A DNA stretch of 40,794 bases from Bordetella parapertussis (GTDB lineage: Bacteria; Pseudomonadota; Gammaproteobacteria; Burkholderiales; Burkholderiaceae_B): NCBI GenBank assembly GCA_945887835.1, contig CAMCZQ010000008.1, forward strand, positions 1 through 40,794, in the 5' to 3' direction. Below are positions 1 to 8,173 of this stretch, in pieces (within the stretch, counting starts at the first letter, position 1; each line of letters starts with the position of its first letter). The notes below the pieces were generated by a model, which had not been told where the DNA came from, made no database searches, and was given only the letters and a program-made list of their open reading frames with translations. The position numbers and the translations under genes are program-made.

Positions 1-2
1 TG

Positions 3-566
3 ACGGGCGGTGATCAAGGTTTGATGGGTGGTATCCCACGCAGGCCTTTTTGGGGTGGCATTAACGTGGCCGACCCCAATACGCTGTACTGGTTTTGTGT
101 TGTCATCGGCGTGGTCAGCCTACTCATCATGCGCTACGTGTTGCAATCCCCGTTTGGCTATACCCTTCGGATGGTGCGCGACAATGCAGATCGCGCGCGC
201 TTCTTAGGGATTGATGTATGGCGCATTCGTCTGTACGCCTTTATTTTGGCAGGTGCCTTTGCCGGTATCGGTGGCTCGCTGATGGCGTTATTTGTCTCGG
301 GGGCCTACCCAGAGTTTAGTTATTGGACAATGTCAGGCGAAGCTGTATTTATGATCATGATGGGTGGCATCAATGTTTTCTTGGGCCCGATCATCGGCGC
401 AGGTTTGTTGAACATCTTTAACGACATCATCACACGCACGACCGAGTATCACGGTTTGGCGTTAGGCGTGATCGTGCTGATCTTTGCACTTGGCTTTAAA
501 CGCGGCATCACTGACTTTGTGGGAGAGTTGTATAACGCTCTCACCAAGAAGCGTGTGCAATCATGA
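3..566 (+). CDS. livM: Branched-chain amino acid-type ABC transporter permease LivM (5' end missing)
   Basis: This is the C-terminal part of an inner-membrane permease of the LivM family. The reading frame is open from the window edge. The conserved TGGDQG stretch lies at the very start, before the first possible internal start, so the gene begins upstream of the window. Hydrophobic segments alternate with the family signature region around VRDNADRARFLGID, which is the cytoplasmic loop contacting the ATPases (family knowledge). It partners with the LivG and LivF ATPases downstream; a LivH permease and a periplasmic binding protein are expected outside the window. Its TGA stop overlaps the next start codon (ATGA), so the dehydrogenase is translationally coupled. 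LivM-type systems also carry substrates other than amino acids, such as aromatic acids, amides and urea, so the substrate is unknown. Confidence 0.9.
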   Translation, partial: TGGDQGLMGGIPRRPFWGGINVADPNTLYWFCVVIGVVSLLIMRYVLQSPFGYTLRMVRDNADRARFLGIDVWRIRLYAFILAGAFAGIGGSLMALFVSGAYPEFSYWTMSGEAVFMIMMGGINVFLGPIIGAGLLNIFNDIITRTTEYHGLALGVIVLIFALGFKRGITDFVGELYNALTKKRVQS

Positions 567-1357
567 CTAAAAAATATCTCAGTGTGGTAACTGGGGGGTC
601 GAGTGGCATTGGTGCGGCCTGCGTCAGGCATTTAGCCAAGCGCGGCGACTTAGTGGTTGCGCTCGATCTGCCTGGCACTTGGTCTGAAGCAAAAATGAAA
701 GAACTAGGCGTGCATGCTCATGCCTGCGATGTCACCGACGAACAAGCGGTGCGAGACACGGCCGCCATGATTGAAGCCAAATACGGTCCCATCTCAGCCT
801 TGGTCAACAGCGCTGGGATTTTGCAACGCCGCTTAACGCCCGACAAACTCACCATGACCGAATGGGATCGCGTGGTCGCTGTTGATCAACGTGGCACCTA
901 CCTCGCCTGCGCGGTCTTTGGCTCTCGCATGGCTGAGCTAGGGGCTGGGGCGATCGTCAATATCGCCTCGATTACCTCGATGCGGTCGGTTCCTTTGCAC
1001 GCCTATGCGCCTGCAAAGGCTGCTGTGGCCTCAATGACAGCCTGCCTAGCTGCTGAGTGGGGCCGCGCCGGTGTGCGCGTCAACGCGATTTCGCCTGGCT
1101 ACGTACTCACCGAGGCCTTGCAAGCCGCAATTGATCGGGGCGACCGTAATCCTGAAGACCTCACGTCACAAGCCGCCATGGGGCGCATGGTCACCCCAGA
1201 CGAAATTGCAGACTCGGTTGGCTTCTTATTGTCGCCTGCCGCCAAAGCAATCACTGGGATCAATTTGCCGGTTGACGCAGGTTGGCTAGCCGGATCGACC
1301 TGGCAAACCTATGGCGGCGTACCACCCGCTCAAACCAACACCTCAGGAGGCCACTAA
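563..1357 (+). CDS. SDR family oxidoreductase embedded in the liv-type operon
   Basis: This is a 264-residue classical short-chain dehydrogenase/reductase, an NAD(P)-dependent alcohol/ketone oxidoreductase of the cytoplasm. The cofactor motif TGGSSGIG is at residues 10-17, NSAG at 82-85, the catalytic serine around 139, and YxxxK at Y148/K152. The usual Asn of the SDR tetrad (in the typical VNLRG stretch) reads Asp here (VDQRG, residues 107-111). The aspartate at residue 35 after the second strand suggests NAD rather than NADP, which is an inference. The start overlaps the livM stop (ATGA) and the stop overlaps the livG start (TAATG). It is therefore locked between transporter subunits and probably acts on the imported substrate or its first metabolite. 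Substrate is not predictable from sequence. Confidence 0.9.
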   Translation: MTKKYLSVVTGGSSGIGAACVRHLAKRGDLVVALDLPGTWSEAKMKELGVHAHACDVTDEQAVRDTAAMIEAKYGPISALVNSAGILQRRLTPDKLTMTEWDRVVAVDQRGTYLACAVFGSRMAELGAGAIVNIASITSMRSVPLHAYAPAKAAVASMTACLAAEWGRAGVRVNAISPGYVLTEALQAAIDRGDRNPEDLTSQAAMGRMVTPDEIADSVGFLLSPAAKAITGINLPVDAGWLAGSTWQTYGGVPPAQTNTSGGH

Positions 1358-2109
1358 TGCTTAAGATCGAAAACCTCTACAAGGCCTTTGGTGGGGTCGT
1401 CGCAACCTCCGATGTATCGATTCACTTTAAGACTGAATCACTCACGGCTGTGATTGGTCCCAATGGCGCTGGCAAAACAACGTTCTTTAATTTAATTTCA
1501 GGTGCGCTCAAACCCGACTCGGGTCGCATTTTGTTAGACGGCGAAGACATCGTTGGCATGACGAGCGCCGCGATCGTACATAAGGGAATCGGTCGCGCGT
1601 TTCAAGTGGCCAAACTCTTTAAGACCCTCACCGTTGAAGAGTCGCTGCGCGGTGCGTTGATGTCGCCTCTGGGGCGCTCAGCGCAAATGCACGGGCGGTT
1701 TCCCTTAGCGCAGACGCGCGATCGGGCCTTTGAAGTGATGGAGCAACTTGGCTTGCATACCAAAGCCCATTTGATTAGCGGCAATTTGTCGCACGGCGAT
1801 CAAAAGCTATTAGATATGGCCTTGGCACTGGTGTTAAAGCCCAAAGTGCTTTTGCTAGACGAACCCGTTGCTGGCATGGGCCCCGAAGAACGCGAGCAGA
1901 TGATTGAGACCGTTTACGGCCTCTGGAAAAAAGGTGGGTTAACTGTGGTGCTGATCGAGCATGACATGGAGATCGTCTTCAGAGTCTCGCAACACATCCA
2001 CGTTTTATCTTATGGCAAGCTCTTGGCTGAGGGTAGCCCAGAGCAAATCCGAAACAACCCGGCTGTCATTGAGGCCTACTTGGGTAAACCCCGCGAGGAG
2101 CACGCATGA
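1357..2109 (+). CDS. livG: ABC transporter ATP-binding protein LivG
   Basis: This 250-residue cytoplasmic ATPase powers the liv-type importer. Walker A is GPNGAGKT (residues 34-41), the signature is LSHGDQ, and Walker B is VLLLDEPVAGMG followed by a switch-histidine region (IEHDME). The frame is open further upstream, but the ATG at 1357 is chosen for two reasons. An AGGAGG-like ribosome site ends just before the dehydrogenase stop, and this ATG overlaps that stop as TAATG. The C-terminus has the LivG-typical ending with a pattern like GxxEQIRxNPxVIxAYLG. It is coupled to livF by an ATGA overlap. Confidence 0.93.
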   Translation: MLKIENLYKAFGGVVATSDVSIHFKTESLTAVIGPNGAGKTTFFNLISGALKPDSGRILLDGEDIVGMTSAAIVHKGIGRAFQVAKLFKTLTVEESLRGALMSPLGRSAQMHGRFPLAQTRDRAFEVMEQLGLHTKAHLISGNLSHGDQKLLDMALALVLKPKVLLLDEPVAGMGPEEREQMIETVYGLWKKGGLTVVLIEHDMEIVFRVSQHIHVLSYGKLLAEGSPEQIRNNPAVIEAYLGKPREEHA

Positions 2110-2819
2110 GCGACCACGTGCTAAAGGTGCAAGACATTGATGTCTTTTATGGCACCAGTCAGGCATTGTTCAAATTATCGTTTGAAGTCAACCGGGGCGA
2201 GACCTTGGCCTTGCTCGGGCGAAACGGCGCCGGCAAAAGCACCACCATGAAGACCATCGCTGGCGTGAATCCCACAAAAAAAGGTAGCGTGGAGCTGTAC
2301 GGCAAGCTCATCACCGGGCGCTCTGCACATTTAATTGCCCGAGCAGGCATTGGCTACGTACCAGAAGACCGTCAGATCTTTCCAGATCTCAGCGTCGACG
2401 ACAATCTCACCATCGCAATCAAAAAAGGGGCGAAGGGTGAAGACGACTGGAGCCTCGAGCGCGTGTATGACACGCTGCCGCTGCTAGCCCCCCTGAAAGA
2501 CCGAATGGGCGGACAATTATCTGGGGGCGAGCAACAAATGCTGACCGTCGGCCGCGCCTTGATGGGAAACCCTGATGTCTTGCTGCTTGACGAGCCCAGC
2601 GAGGGCTTAGCCCCCCTCATGGTGCAAAAGATCGGTGATTTGATCGCCACCTTGCACAAGCTAGGAAAAACGATTGTCTTGGCCGAGCAAAATCTGCACT
2701 TTTGTTTGGGGCTGGCTGACCGAGCCGTGGTGATCGACAAAGGCACGGATGTCTTTTGCGGCACCATCCACGAGCTCAACGACAACGCCGATATCAAGCA
2801 ACGTTATCTGTCGGTTTAA
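2106..2819 (+). CDS. livF: ABC transporter ATP-binding protein LivF
   Basis: This 237-residue second ATPase of the liv-type importer should form a heterodimer with LivG. Walker A is GRNGAGKST near residue 38, the signature is LSGGEQQM, and Walker B is VLLLDEPSEGLAP. Length and the ending (IKQRYLSV) are typical of LivF. The start codon overlaps the livG stop (ATGA). It is the last transporter gene; 53 bp later the second dehydrogenase begins, probably in the same transcript. Confidence 0.93.
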   Translation: MSDHVLKVQDIDVFYGTSQALFKLSFEVNRGETLALLGRNGAGKSTTMKTIAGVNPTKKGSVELYGKLITGRSAHLIARAGIGYVPEDRQIFPDLSVDDNLTIAIKKGAKGEDDWSLERVYDTLPLLAPLKDRMGGQLSGGEQQMLTVGRALMGNPDVLLLDEPSEGLAPLMVQKIGDLIATLHKLGKTIVLAEQNLHFCLGLADRAVVIDKGTDVFCGTIHELNDNADIKQRYLSV

Positions 2820-2872
2820 CAGCCTCTCCGGCCGTTAGTTCGGGAAGGATATCAACCACTTAGGGGACTGCT

Positions 2873-3628
2873 GTGCATCTTTCAAAAATGAACGCCTCAC
2901 AGGCATTCGACATGACCGGTACCCACTTGTGGATTACAGGGGCTGCTGGCGGCATTGGTAGCGCGACCGCTCGACTGTGCAGCCAGCTGGGTGCGTCACT
3001 CGTCTTGACGGATATCGGCCCGGTCGCCAAGCTCGAAGCGCTTGCGCACACGCTCAAAGGCTCAGTCGCCGTCGAAGTCTGCGACGTGACAAAGCGCGAC
3101 GCGGTTGAAAGTTTAGTGCGTCGACACAAACCATTTACCGCGTTGGCTGACACCGCCGGCATCTGTCCCTTCGAGGACGACTGGTTAGCGCCCGACTGGA
3201 ACGAAACCGCTTTTATGCGCGTGATGCAGGTCAACGTGTTGGGGCCGATTAATCTTGTGCGCGCGGTGTTGCCCGGCATGATAGCGCGCAAGCACGGGCG
3301 TATTGCGCTCTGTGGCTCAATCGCAGGCTGGACCGGCGGGTTACGGGCCGGCCCGCATTACAGCGCCTCCAAGGGCAGCGTTCACGCCTTGGTGCGCTGG
3401 TTTGCGCAACGTGCGGCGCCTCACCATGTCTGCATTAACGCGGTCGCGCCTGGCCCTATTGATACGGGCATGACCACCGGTCAAGGCTATAACCGCAGCG
3501 AATACCCCATGCACCGCTTAGGCGAGCCCGAAGAGATTGCAGGCATGCTGACTTACCTGTGCTCGCCCGCGGCAAGTTTTGTGTCGGGTGCGATCATGGA
3601 TGTCAACGGCGGCACACAAATGCGCTAA
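2873..3628 (+). CDS. SDR family oxidoreductase
   Basis: This is a 251-residue short-chain dehydrogenase of FabG type. The cofactor motif TGAAGGIG is at residues 22-29, a DTAG replaces the usual NNAG, the tetrad Asn is at 121, Ser at 149, and YSASK at Y163 to K167. The GTG at 2873 is given as the start because GGGGAC lies just upstream. An ATG at 2888 would remove five residues and is also possible. It follows livF by 53 bp on the same strand, so with the embedded dehydrogenase two oxidoreductases accompany the transporter. That suggests a catabolic route for the imported compound. Substrate unknown. Confidence 0.87.
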   Translation: MHLSKMNASQAFDMTGTHLWITGAAGGIGSATARLCSQLGASLVLTDIGPVAKLEALAHTLKGSVAVEVCDVTKRDAVESLVRRHKPFTALADTAGICPFEDDWLAPDWNETAFMRVMQVNVLGPINLVRAVLPGMIARKHGRIALCGSIAGWTGGLRAGPHYSASKGSVHALVRWFAQRAAPHHVCINAVAPGPIDTGMTTGQGYNRSEYPMHRLGEPEEIAGMLTYLCSPAASFVSGAIMDVNGGTQMR

Positions 3629-3683
3629 GTGTGACTCAAGTGTTATTTTGCCCTTGCATAAACGGCGGATTTAAATTAGCATC

Positions 3684-3707
3684 AAAATGTAGCAAACACT
3701 ACATTTT
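3684..3707 (+). promoter_or_regulatory. Perfect 9-bp inverted repeat upstream of nadC-like gene (operator or weak terminator)
   Basis: The arms AAAATGTAG and CTACATTTT are perfect complements around a 6-base centre (CAAACA), 43 bp before the nadC-like start codon. Geometry and AT-rich sequence fit a dimeric repressor operator controlling the nadC-fusion unit. The right arm continues into a run of six Ts, so a weak intrinsic terminator for the upstream operon is an alternative. Only two G-C pairs per arm argue against a strong terminator. Confidence 0.5.
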
Positions 3708-3749
3708 TTGTTTAATTGCCTTCATCTACCGCCTGAGAGGTCACCCAAT

Positions 3750-4580
3750 ATGTATGACGTTTTTCAAACTGATCGCTTAATCGATCTTTGGTTGACCGAG
3801 GATATTGGCTCGTGTGACCTGACCGCGCAACTCATGATCGATGAAGACGCCGTTGGCACGTTTCATATGAATGCCCGCGAGCCGATGTACATCGCCGGTA
3901 TCGATGTGGCCGCCCGACTCTTCACCCGTTACGATGCCGCGCTGAGCGTCACCAAACTCGCCAAGGACGGCGACAAGGTCGAAAAAGGCACCAGGATTTT
4001 GACCGTGTCAGGCCCTGCACGCAGCATTTTGACTGCCGAACGCCCTGCCCTGAATATTTTGCAACGCCTGTGTGGCATCGCCACTGAAACTGCCCGCTAC
4101 AACGCTGAGATCGCTGGCACAGGTGCGCGCTTAATCGACACACGCAAAACCACACCGGGCCTGCGTATGCTTGAAAAACACGCCGTCGCCTGTGGTGGTG
4201 GCCTGAATCATCGTCTGGGGCTCGACAATGGCGTCATGCTCAAAGACAACCACATTGCGGTGGCCGGCAGTATCGGCAAAGCGGTGGCGCGCGCCAAACT
4301 CAAGCTCCCGGTTCTGACCAAGATTGAAGTCGAATGCGACCGCTTTGAGCAGGTCGAAGAATCTTTAGCTGCAGGTGCCGATGTCATCATGCTGGATAAC
4401 ATGTCGATTGCTGACATGACCACGGCTGTGAAATATGTTGCCGGCCGCGCAAAAATTGAAGCCTCGGGGGGGATCAGTATCGCCACGATTCGCAATGTGG
4501 CGCTGACTGGGGTGGATTACATCTCAACCAGCAAAATCACTCAGGCAGCACCAGCGGTCGATATCGGCTTAGACGAATAA
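3750..4580 (+). CDS. nadC: NadC-type phosphoribosyltransferase (quinolinate phosphoribosyltransferase family)
   Basis: This 276-residue protein belongs to the carboxylating nicotinate-nucleotide diphosphorylase family (quinolinate + PRPP to nicotinate mononucleotide + CO2 + PPi). It shows the hallmark DTRKTTPGLR, the Arg/His/Lys run GGGLNHRLGLDNGVMLKDNH, IEVEC, DVIMLDNM and the phosphate-binding IEASGGI. Length is normal for NadC. The frame is open 42 bases further upstream, but the ATG at 3750 is preceded by GAGAGG at 9 nt spacing. No nadA or nadB is nearby. Instead the next gene, 11 bp on, encodes a predicted PRPP-generating fusion, so this copy may use PRPP made locally or act on another pyridine or aromatic acid. 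ModD-type paralogs are a less likely alternative because the NadC motifs are intact. Confidence 0.85.
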   Translation: MYDVFQTDRLIDLWLTEDIGSCDLTAQLMIDEDAVGTFHMNAREPMYIAGIDVAARLFTRYDAALSVTKLAKDGDKVEKGTRILTVSGPARSILTAERPALNILQRLCGIATETARYNAEIAGTGARLIDTRKTTPGLRMLEKHAVACGGGLNHRLGLDNGVMLKDNHIAVAGSIGKAVARAKLKLPVLTKIEVECDRFEQVEESLAAGADVIMLDNMSIADMTTAVKYVAGRAKIEASGGISIATIRNVALTGVDYISTSKITQAAPAVDIGLDE

Positions 4581-4591
4581 GCAGACGTTCG

Positions 4592-6367
4592 GTGGCAAGC
4601 GGCAGCTTCTTTTTTGTGGTTGGCCCCAGCGGGGCTGGTAAAGATAGCCTGATGGATGGGGCTAGGCAGCAGCTCGCCCCTGATCAATTCATTTTTGCCA
4701 AGCGCACCATCACGCGCCCAGCTGACTCGGGGGGTGAAGCCCATCAAGCGTGCACCGAGGCTGAGTTCGTGTTGCTTGAACAGCAGGGTAAATTTTTAAT
4801 CGCTTGGCAAGCACATAACTTATCGTACGGTCTGCCAAGCACCTTGCTTGATGCCCTCGCTGCCGGGCAACACGTCATTGCCAACGGCTCGCGCGCGATG
4901 GTGGCGCAGTTAAGCGCGCGGGTTCCAAATTTGGTCGTCGTTGAAATCGGCGCTCCACCTGAAATCCTGGCGCAGCGCCTCTCACAACGAGGTCGAGAAT
5001 CTGCAACCGATGTCGCCAAGCGCCTGGCGCGCAAAACTGAGCCCTACCCTGAGGGCACGCAGGTGTTGCGCGTGACCAATGATCAAGCGTCTGCCATCGG
5101 TATGAGCCGCTTTCTGGCCGCGCTCTATACGCAGCTTGGGCAAGCGCCTGCGCATCTGGCCTCGTTATACAAAAAAATTGCGGGCTTTGCGCTCACCGAA
5201 GGTGAATATCGGCCTTTGCTCGCTGCGATTCATCAAAGGAAATATTCTGGTGCTGAGCTCGAAGCTTTTCTAATCTCTTGCACCCAGCACTTGTCAGACG
5301 ATGAACTTATCGCGGTCGCACGCTGTCGCAGCGAACTGATGTCGCGGATTTCATGGGGCCGTGACATGGTGGTTGATAAGCACTCGCTTGGCGGCACACC
5401 GGGCAGTCGCGTCACCATGATCGTGATTCCGATTGTTGCCGCACACGGCTTGGTGATACCCAAAACGTCGTCTCGTGCCATCACGTCTGCTGCGGGTACC
5501 GCCGATGCGATGGAAGTTTTAGCCAAGGTTGATTTGACGCCAGAGCAACTTAAACGGTGCGTGGCTCAGACAAACGCTTGCATTGCCTGGAATGGCAAGC
5601 TCAACCACTCAGTGATCGATGACGTGATGAATGCGCTCACCCGCCCATTAGCGCTTGATACACGTCGCTGGTCCGTCGCGTCGATTTTGTCAAAAAAATA
5701 CTCGGCTGGTGCCACTCACGTTGTGATTGATATTCCGTATTCAGAGGGCGGTAAGGTCAAAACAAAATCAGAGGCTGACACGTTAGCGCAGACTTTTGAA
5801 ATCGTCGGCGTCGCTCTCGGACTGGTAGTGAAAGCCTTTGCTACGGATGGCCAAGCACCGATCGGACGCGGTATCGGTCCCGCACTCGAGGCGCGCGATG
5901 TTTTGCAAGTGCTTGAGGGTCATCCTGATGCTCCAGCGGATCTGCTAGAAAAATCTTTATTCTTTGCCAGCCAGATTTTGGCACTTGACCCAGCGGTAGG
6001 CAGCGTTGCGCGGGGCCGTGCCCGCGCACTCGAATTGCTGAACAGTGGCGCTGCAAGCGCCGCCATGCAGGCAATCATTGCTTCTCAAGGTGCGCAACCA
6101 CCACTCACGTGGGCAGGCGTACTGAAGCACGAAGTGCGTGCCCAACGCAGTGGTCGCGTAAAGAGCATTGATGGTTTTGTGATTTCAGGGCTGGGGCGTT
6201 GCGCTGGTGCCCCTGCAGACCAACGCGCCGGCGTTGATCTAGCGTGTGGTTTGGGCGCAACCGTCAAGACGGGCGATCTACTTTATGTCTTGCAGGCGAG
6301 TAATCAGGCAAAACTCGCTCAAGCGGTGGCGCTTGCACAAAGTGACTCCGGTTACCGCTTCAGCTAA
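4592..6367 (+). CDS. Fusion: PhnN-like ribose 1,5-bisphosphate kinase + archaeal-type NMP (AMP) phosphorylase
   Basis: This 591-residue two-domain enzyme starts at GTG 4592. Residues 1 to about 185 match PhnN: P-loop GPSGAGKDS (11-19), RTITRP (38-43), WQAHNLSYGLP (72-82) and ANGSR (97-101). PhnN phosphorylates ribose 1,5-bisphosphate to PRPP. Residues about 190-591 match the thymidine phosphorylase superfamily in its archaeal AMP phosphorylase form: KHSLGGTPGSR (263-273), KTSSRAITSAAGTADAME (291-308), ASILSKK (363-369) and PIGRGIGPALEA (423-434). That family splits NMP with phosphate into base and ribose 1,5-bisphosphate. Fused, the two steps should give NMP + Pi + ATP to base + PRPP + ADP, possibly channelled. 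The roughly 80-residue N-terminal domain of archaeal AMP phosphorylase appears to be replaced by the kinase. The frame is continuous with no sign of frameshift. Domain calls are firm; the coupled reaction and substrate range are inference. Confidence 0.88.
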   Translation: MASGSFFFVVGPSGAGKDSLMDGARQQLAPDQFIFAKRTITRPADSGGEAHQACTEAEFVLLEQQGKFLIAWQAHNLSYGLPSTLLDALAAGQHVIANGSRAMVAQLSARVPNLVVVEIGAPPEILAQRLSQRGRESATDVAKRLARKTEPYPEGTQVLRVTNDQASAIGMSRFLAALYTQLGQAPAHLASLYKKIAGFALTEGEYRPLLAAIHQRKYSGAELEAFLISCTQHLSDDELIAVARCRSELMSRISWGRDMVVDKHSLGGTPGSRVTMIVIPIVAAHGLVIPKTSSRAITSAAGTADAMEVLAKVDLTPEQLKRCVAQTNACIAWNGKLNHSVIDDVMNALTRPLALDTRRWSVASILSKKYSAGATHVVIDIPYSEGGKVKTKSEADTLAQTFEIVGVALGLVVKAFATDGQAPIGRGIGPALEARDVLQVLEGHPDAPADLLEKSLFFASQILALDPAVGSVARGRARALELLNSGAASAAMQAIIASQGAQPPLTWAGVLKHEVRAQRSGRVKSIDGFVISGLGRCAGAPADQRAGVDLACGLGATVKTGDLLYVLQASNQAKLAQAVALAQSDSGYRFS

Positions 6368-6445
6368 GACGAAAGCGCAGAGACAACCTGCTGATCCGAA
6401 GACGCAGCTCTAGCCGACTGATACGAAAACGCTGACTCAGCAGGC

Positions 6446-8116
6446 TTATTCGCCAAATCCTTTTGACACGATCACTTCAACCAGATTCGGCACGCCGCTG
6501 GCCATCGCGGCCTTCAACACTGCCGATAACTGCGTTGGATCCGTCACGGTTTGCGACAACATCCCCATGTTTTTAGCCAGGCCCGCAAAATCAATCGGCG
6601 GATCATTCATATCCATCGCAACGAAAGCATCTGTGCCACGCATCGCAAGCAACCGCTCTTTAATAATGCGATAGCTGCGATTATTAATGATGACGTAAGT
6701 GATAGGCAAACGGAGGTGAGCCGCTGTCCAGAGCGACTGGATACTGTACATGGCGCTGCCGTCGCCAATGGTGGCCACAATCGGGCGGCCAGGTTGCGCC
6801 AGGCTCACACCTACTGCACCGGCCATGCCAAACCCCAAGCCACCGCTGGCGAGGCCGTAATACGCTTTGGGATGATCCATTGGTAGCATCGCAGCAATCG
6901 CTGGCGAAGCCGTCAGGGTCTCATCCACCACAATTGCATCTTTGGGCAAGACATCCACTAATTGACTCACCAAATAGCGTTGGTCAATGGGATTAGATTG
7001 TGCTGCGGCAGAAAACTCTGCGCGGGCTTTGTCGCGCTTTGCTGACCAATTGTTAGCACTCAGGGCTTGAATGCGAGCGCTTGCCGCCTGCGCGTATTCA
7101 GCGCTGCGTGCTGCACGCAAGACAGGCAACAGCGCCAAGAGCGTTTCTTTCACATCCGCACGCACCGCAGTTTCAGTTGAATAGTTTTTGCCCAATTCCC
7201 ACTCGCGCTCGGTGATGTGCATCACCGGCATTTCAGGCGGCAAGGGCTCAACCGTGCTCAGCGGCGACATGCGCAGCAGATCGGCACCGAGGCACAGCAA
7301 GAAGTCGTACTGTTCAAGAATCGAGCGCACTTTTTTCTGGTTGCGCGACAAGTCGCCCATACAGGTTGGGTGCGAGGTTGGGTAGCGTGCGTTATAGCCA
7401 ACAGACTCTTGATACACCGCAGCGCCTAGCAACTCGGCCAACTCGCAAGCCTCGTTAAAAATACCAGCGTTTGCAATTTCACGGCCCGCCACAATCACAG
7501 GATTTTTTGCGGCCAACAGACGTTGCGCCAAGGCGTTTAACGAGACATCGCCAGGCCGAACCGCAGCATCGATTACCGTTGGAAAGCCAAATTCAATTTC
7601 TGCTTCTTCATCGAGCACCGAGCCTGGCAAACTAATAAAGACTGGGCCCATCGGTGGCGTACGAGCAATCTTTGCGGCGCGACGAACAATGCGCGGCAAG
7701 TCTTCAAGCCGAGTCACTTCAAAGGCCCACTTCACCAAAGGCGCCACCATCGGCACCAAGGGTTCGTACAATAAAGGCTCTTGCAAGCCATAGCCCACTT
7801 CATACTGACCCGCCGTGATGATGATAGGCGAACCCGAGAACTTCGCCGAATAGATCGCCCCCATCGCGTGCCCTAAGCCAGGCGCACAATGCAAGTTACA
7901 GGCGACAAGTTTGTTTGATGCACGCGCAAACCCATCTGCCATCCCAACCACAATCGACTCTTGCAGCCCCAACACATACTTCAACTCAGGAAACTGCGGC
8001 ACGGCCTCCATGATGGCAAGCTCGGTTGTGCCGGGGTTGCCAAACATGTGAGTCACGCCCTCATCGAGCAACAATTTGATGAAGGCCTGACGGCCAGTAA
8101 TTTTTTGCATGGCCAT
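6446..8116 (-). CDS. ThDP-dependent 2-oxoacid decarboxylase, benzoylformate decarboxylase-like
   Basis: This 556-residue thiamine diphosphate enzyme has the three-domain layout of the acetolactate synthase/benzoylformate decarboxylase family. The ThDP-activating glutamate is in LGLQES (E53). The NLHCAPGLGHAMGA stretch carries the histidine (H76) that aligns with the catalytic His70 of benzoylformate decarboxylase, and PLVKW is also shared. The C-terminal diphosphate/Mg site is GDGS followed by NNRSY. It should therefore decarboxylate a 2-oxo acid to an aldehyde. ATG 8116 is chosen with AGAGA upstream; ATG 8110 is also possible. It is the last gene of the minus-strand operon with tctBAC and a 2-hydroxyacid dehydrogenase, which would supply its 2-oxo acid. 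Acetolactate synthase or oxalyl-CoA decarboxylase are less likely. Confidence 0.85.
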   Translation of the reverse strand: MAMQKITGRQAFIKLLLDEGVTHMFGNPGTTELAIMEAVPQFPELKYVLGLQESIVVGMADGFARASNKLVACNLHCAPGLGHAMGAIYSAKFSGSPIIITAGQYEVGYGLQEPLLYEPLVPMVAPLVKWAFEVTRLEDLPRIVRRAAKIARTPPMGPVFISLPGSVLDEEAEIEFGFPTVIDAAVRPGDVSLNALAQRLLAAKNPVIVAGREIANAGIFNEACELAELLGAAVYQESVGYNARYPTSHPTCMGDLSRNQKKVRSILEQYDFLLCLGADLLRMSPLSTVEPLPPEMPVMHITEREWELGKNYSTETAVRADVKETLLALLPVLRAARSAEYAQAASARIQALSANNWSAKRDKARAEFSAAAQSNPIDQRYLVSQLVDVLPKDAIVVDETLTASPAIAAMLPMDHPKAYYGLASGGLGFGMAGAVGVSLAQPGRPIVATIGDGSAMYSIQSLWTAAHLRLPITYVIINNRSYRIIKERLLAMRGTDAFVAMDMNDPPIDFAGLAKNMGMLSQTVTDPTQLSAVLKAAMASGVPNLVEVIVSKGFGE

Positions 8117-8173
8117 GAATCAATCTCTGTATGTGTCGAGTAAAAACTTAACTGCGGCGGGTGCTGAATGAAC

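Noticed and set aside
4592-6367. Possibility that the fusion is two genes joined by a sequencing error
   Set aside because: The frame is continuous, both domains are complete, and a natural linker region of helical residues joins them near residues 180-200 with no internal start or ribosome site.
6387-6444. 8-bp inverted repeat CCTGCTGA / TCAGCAGG between the convergent fusion gene and ThDP decarboxylase gene
   Set aside because: The loop is over 40 nt and there is no T-run on either strand, so it is not a convincing terminator.
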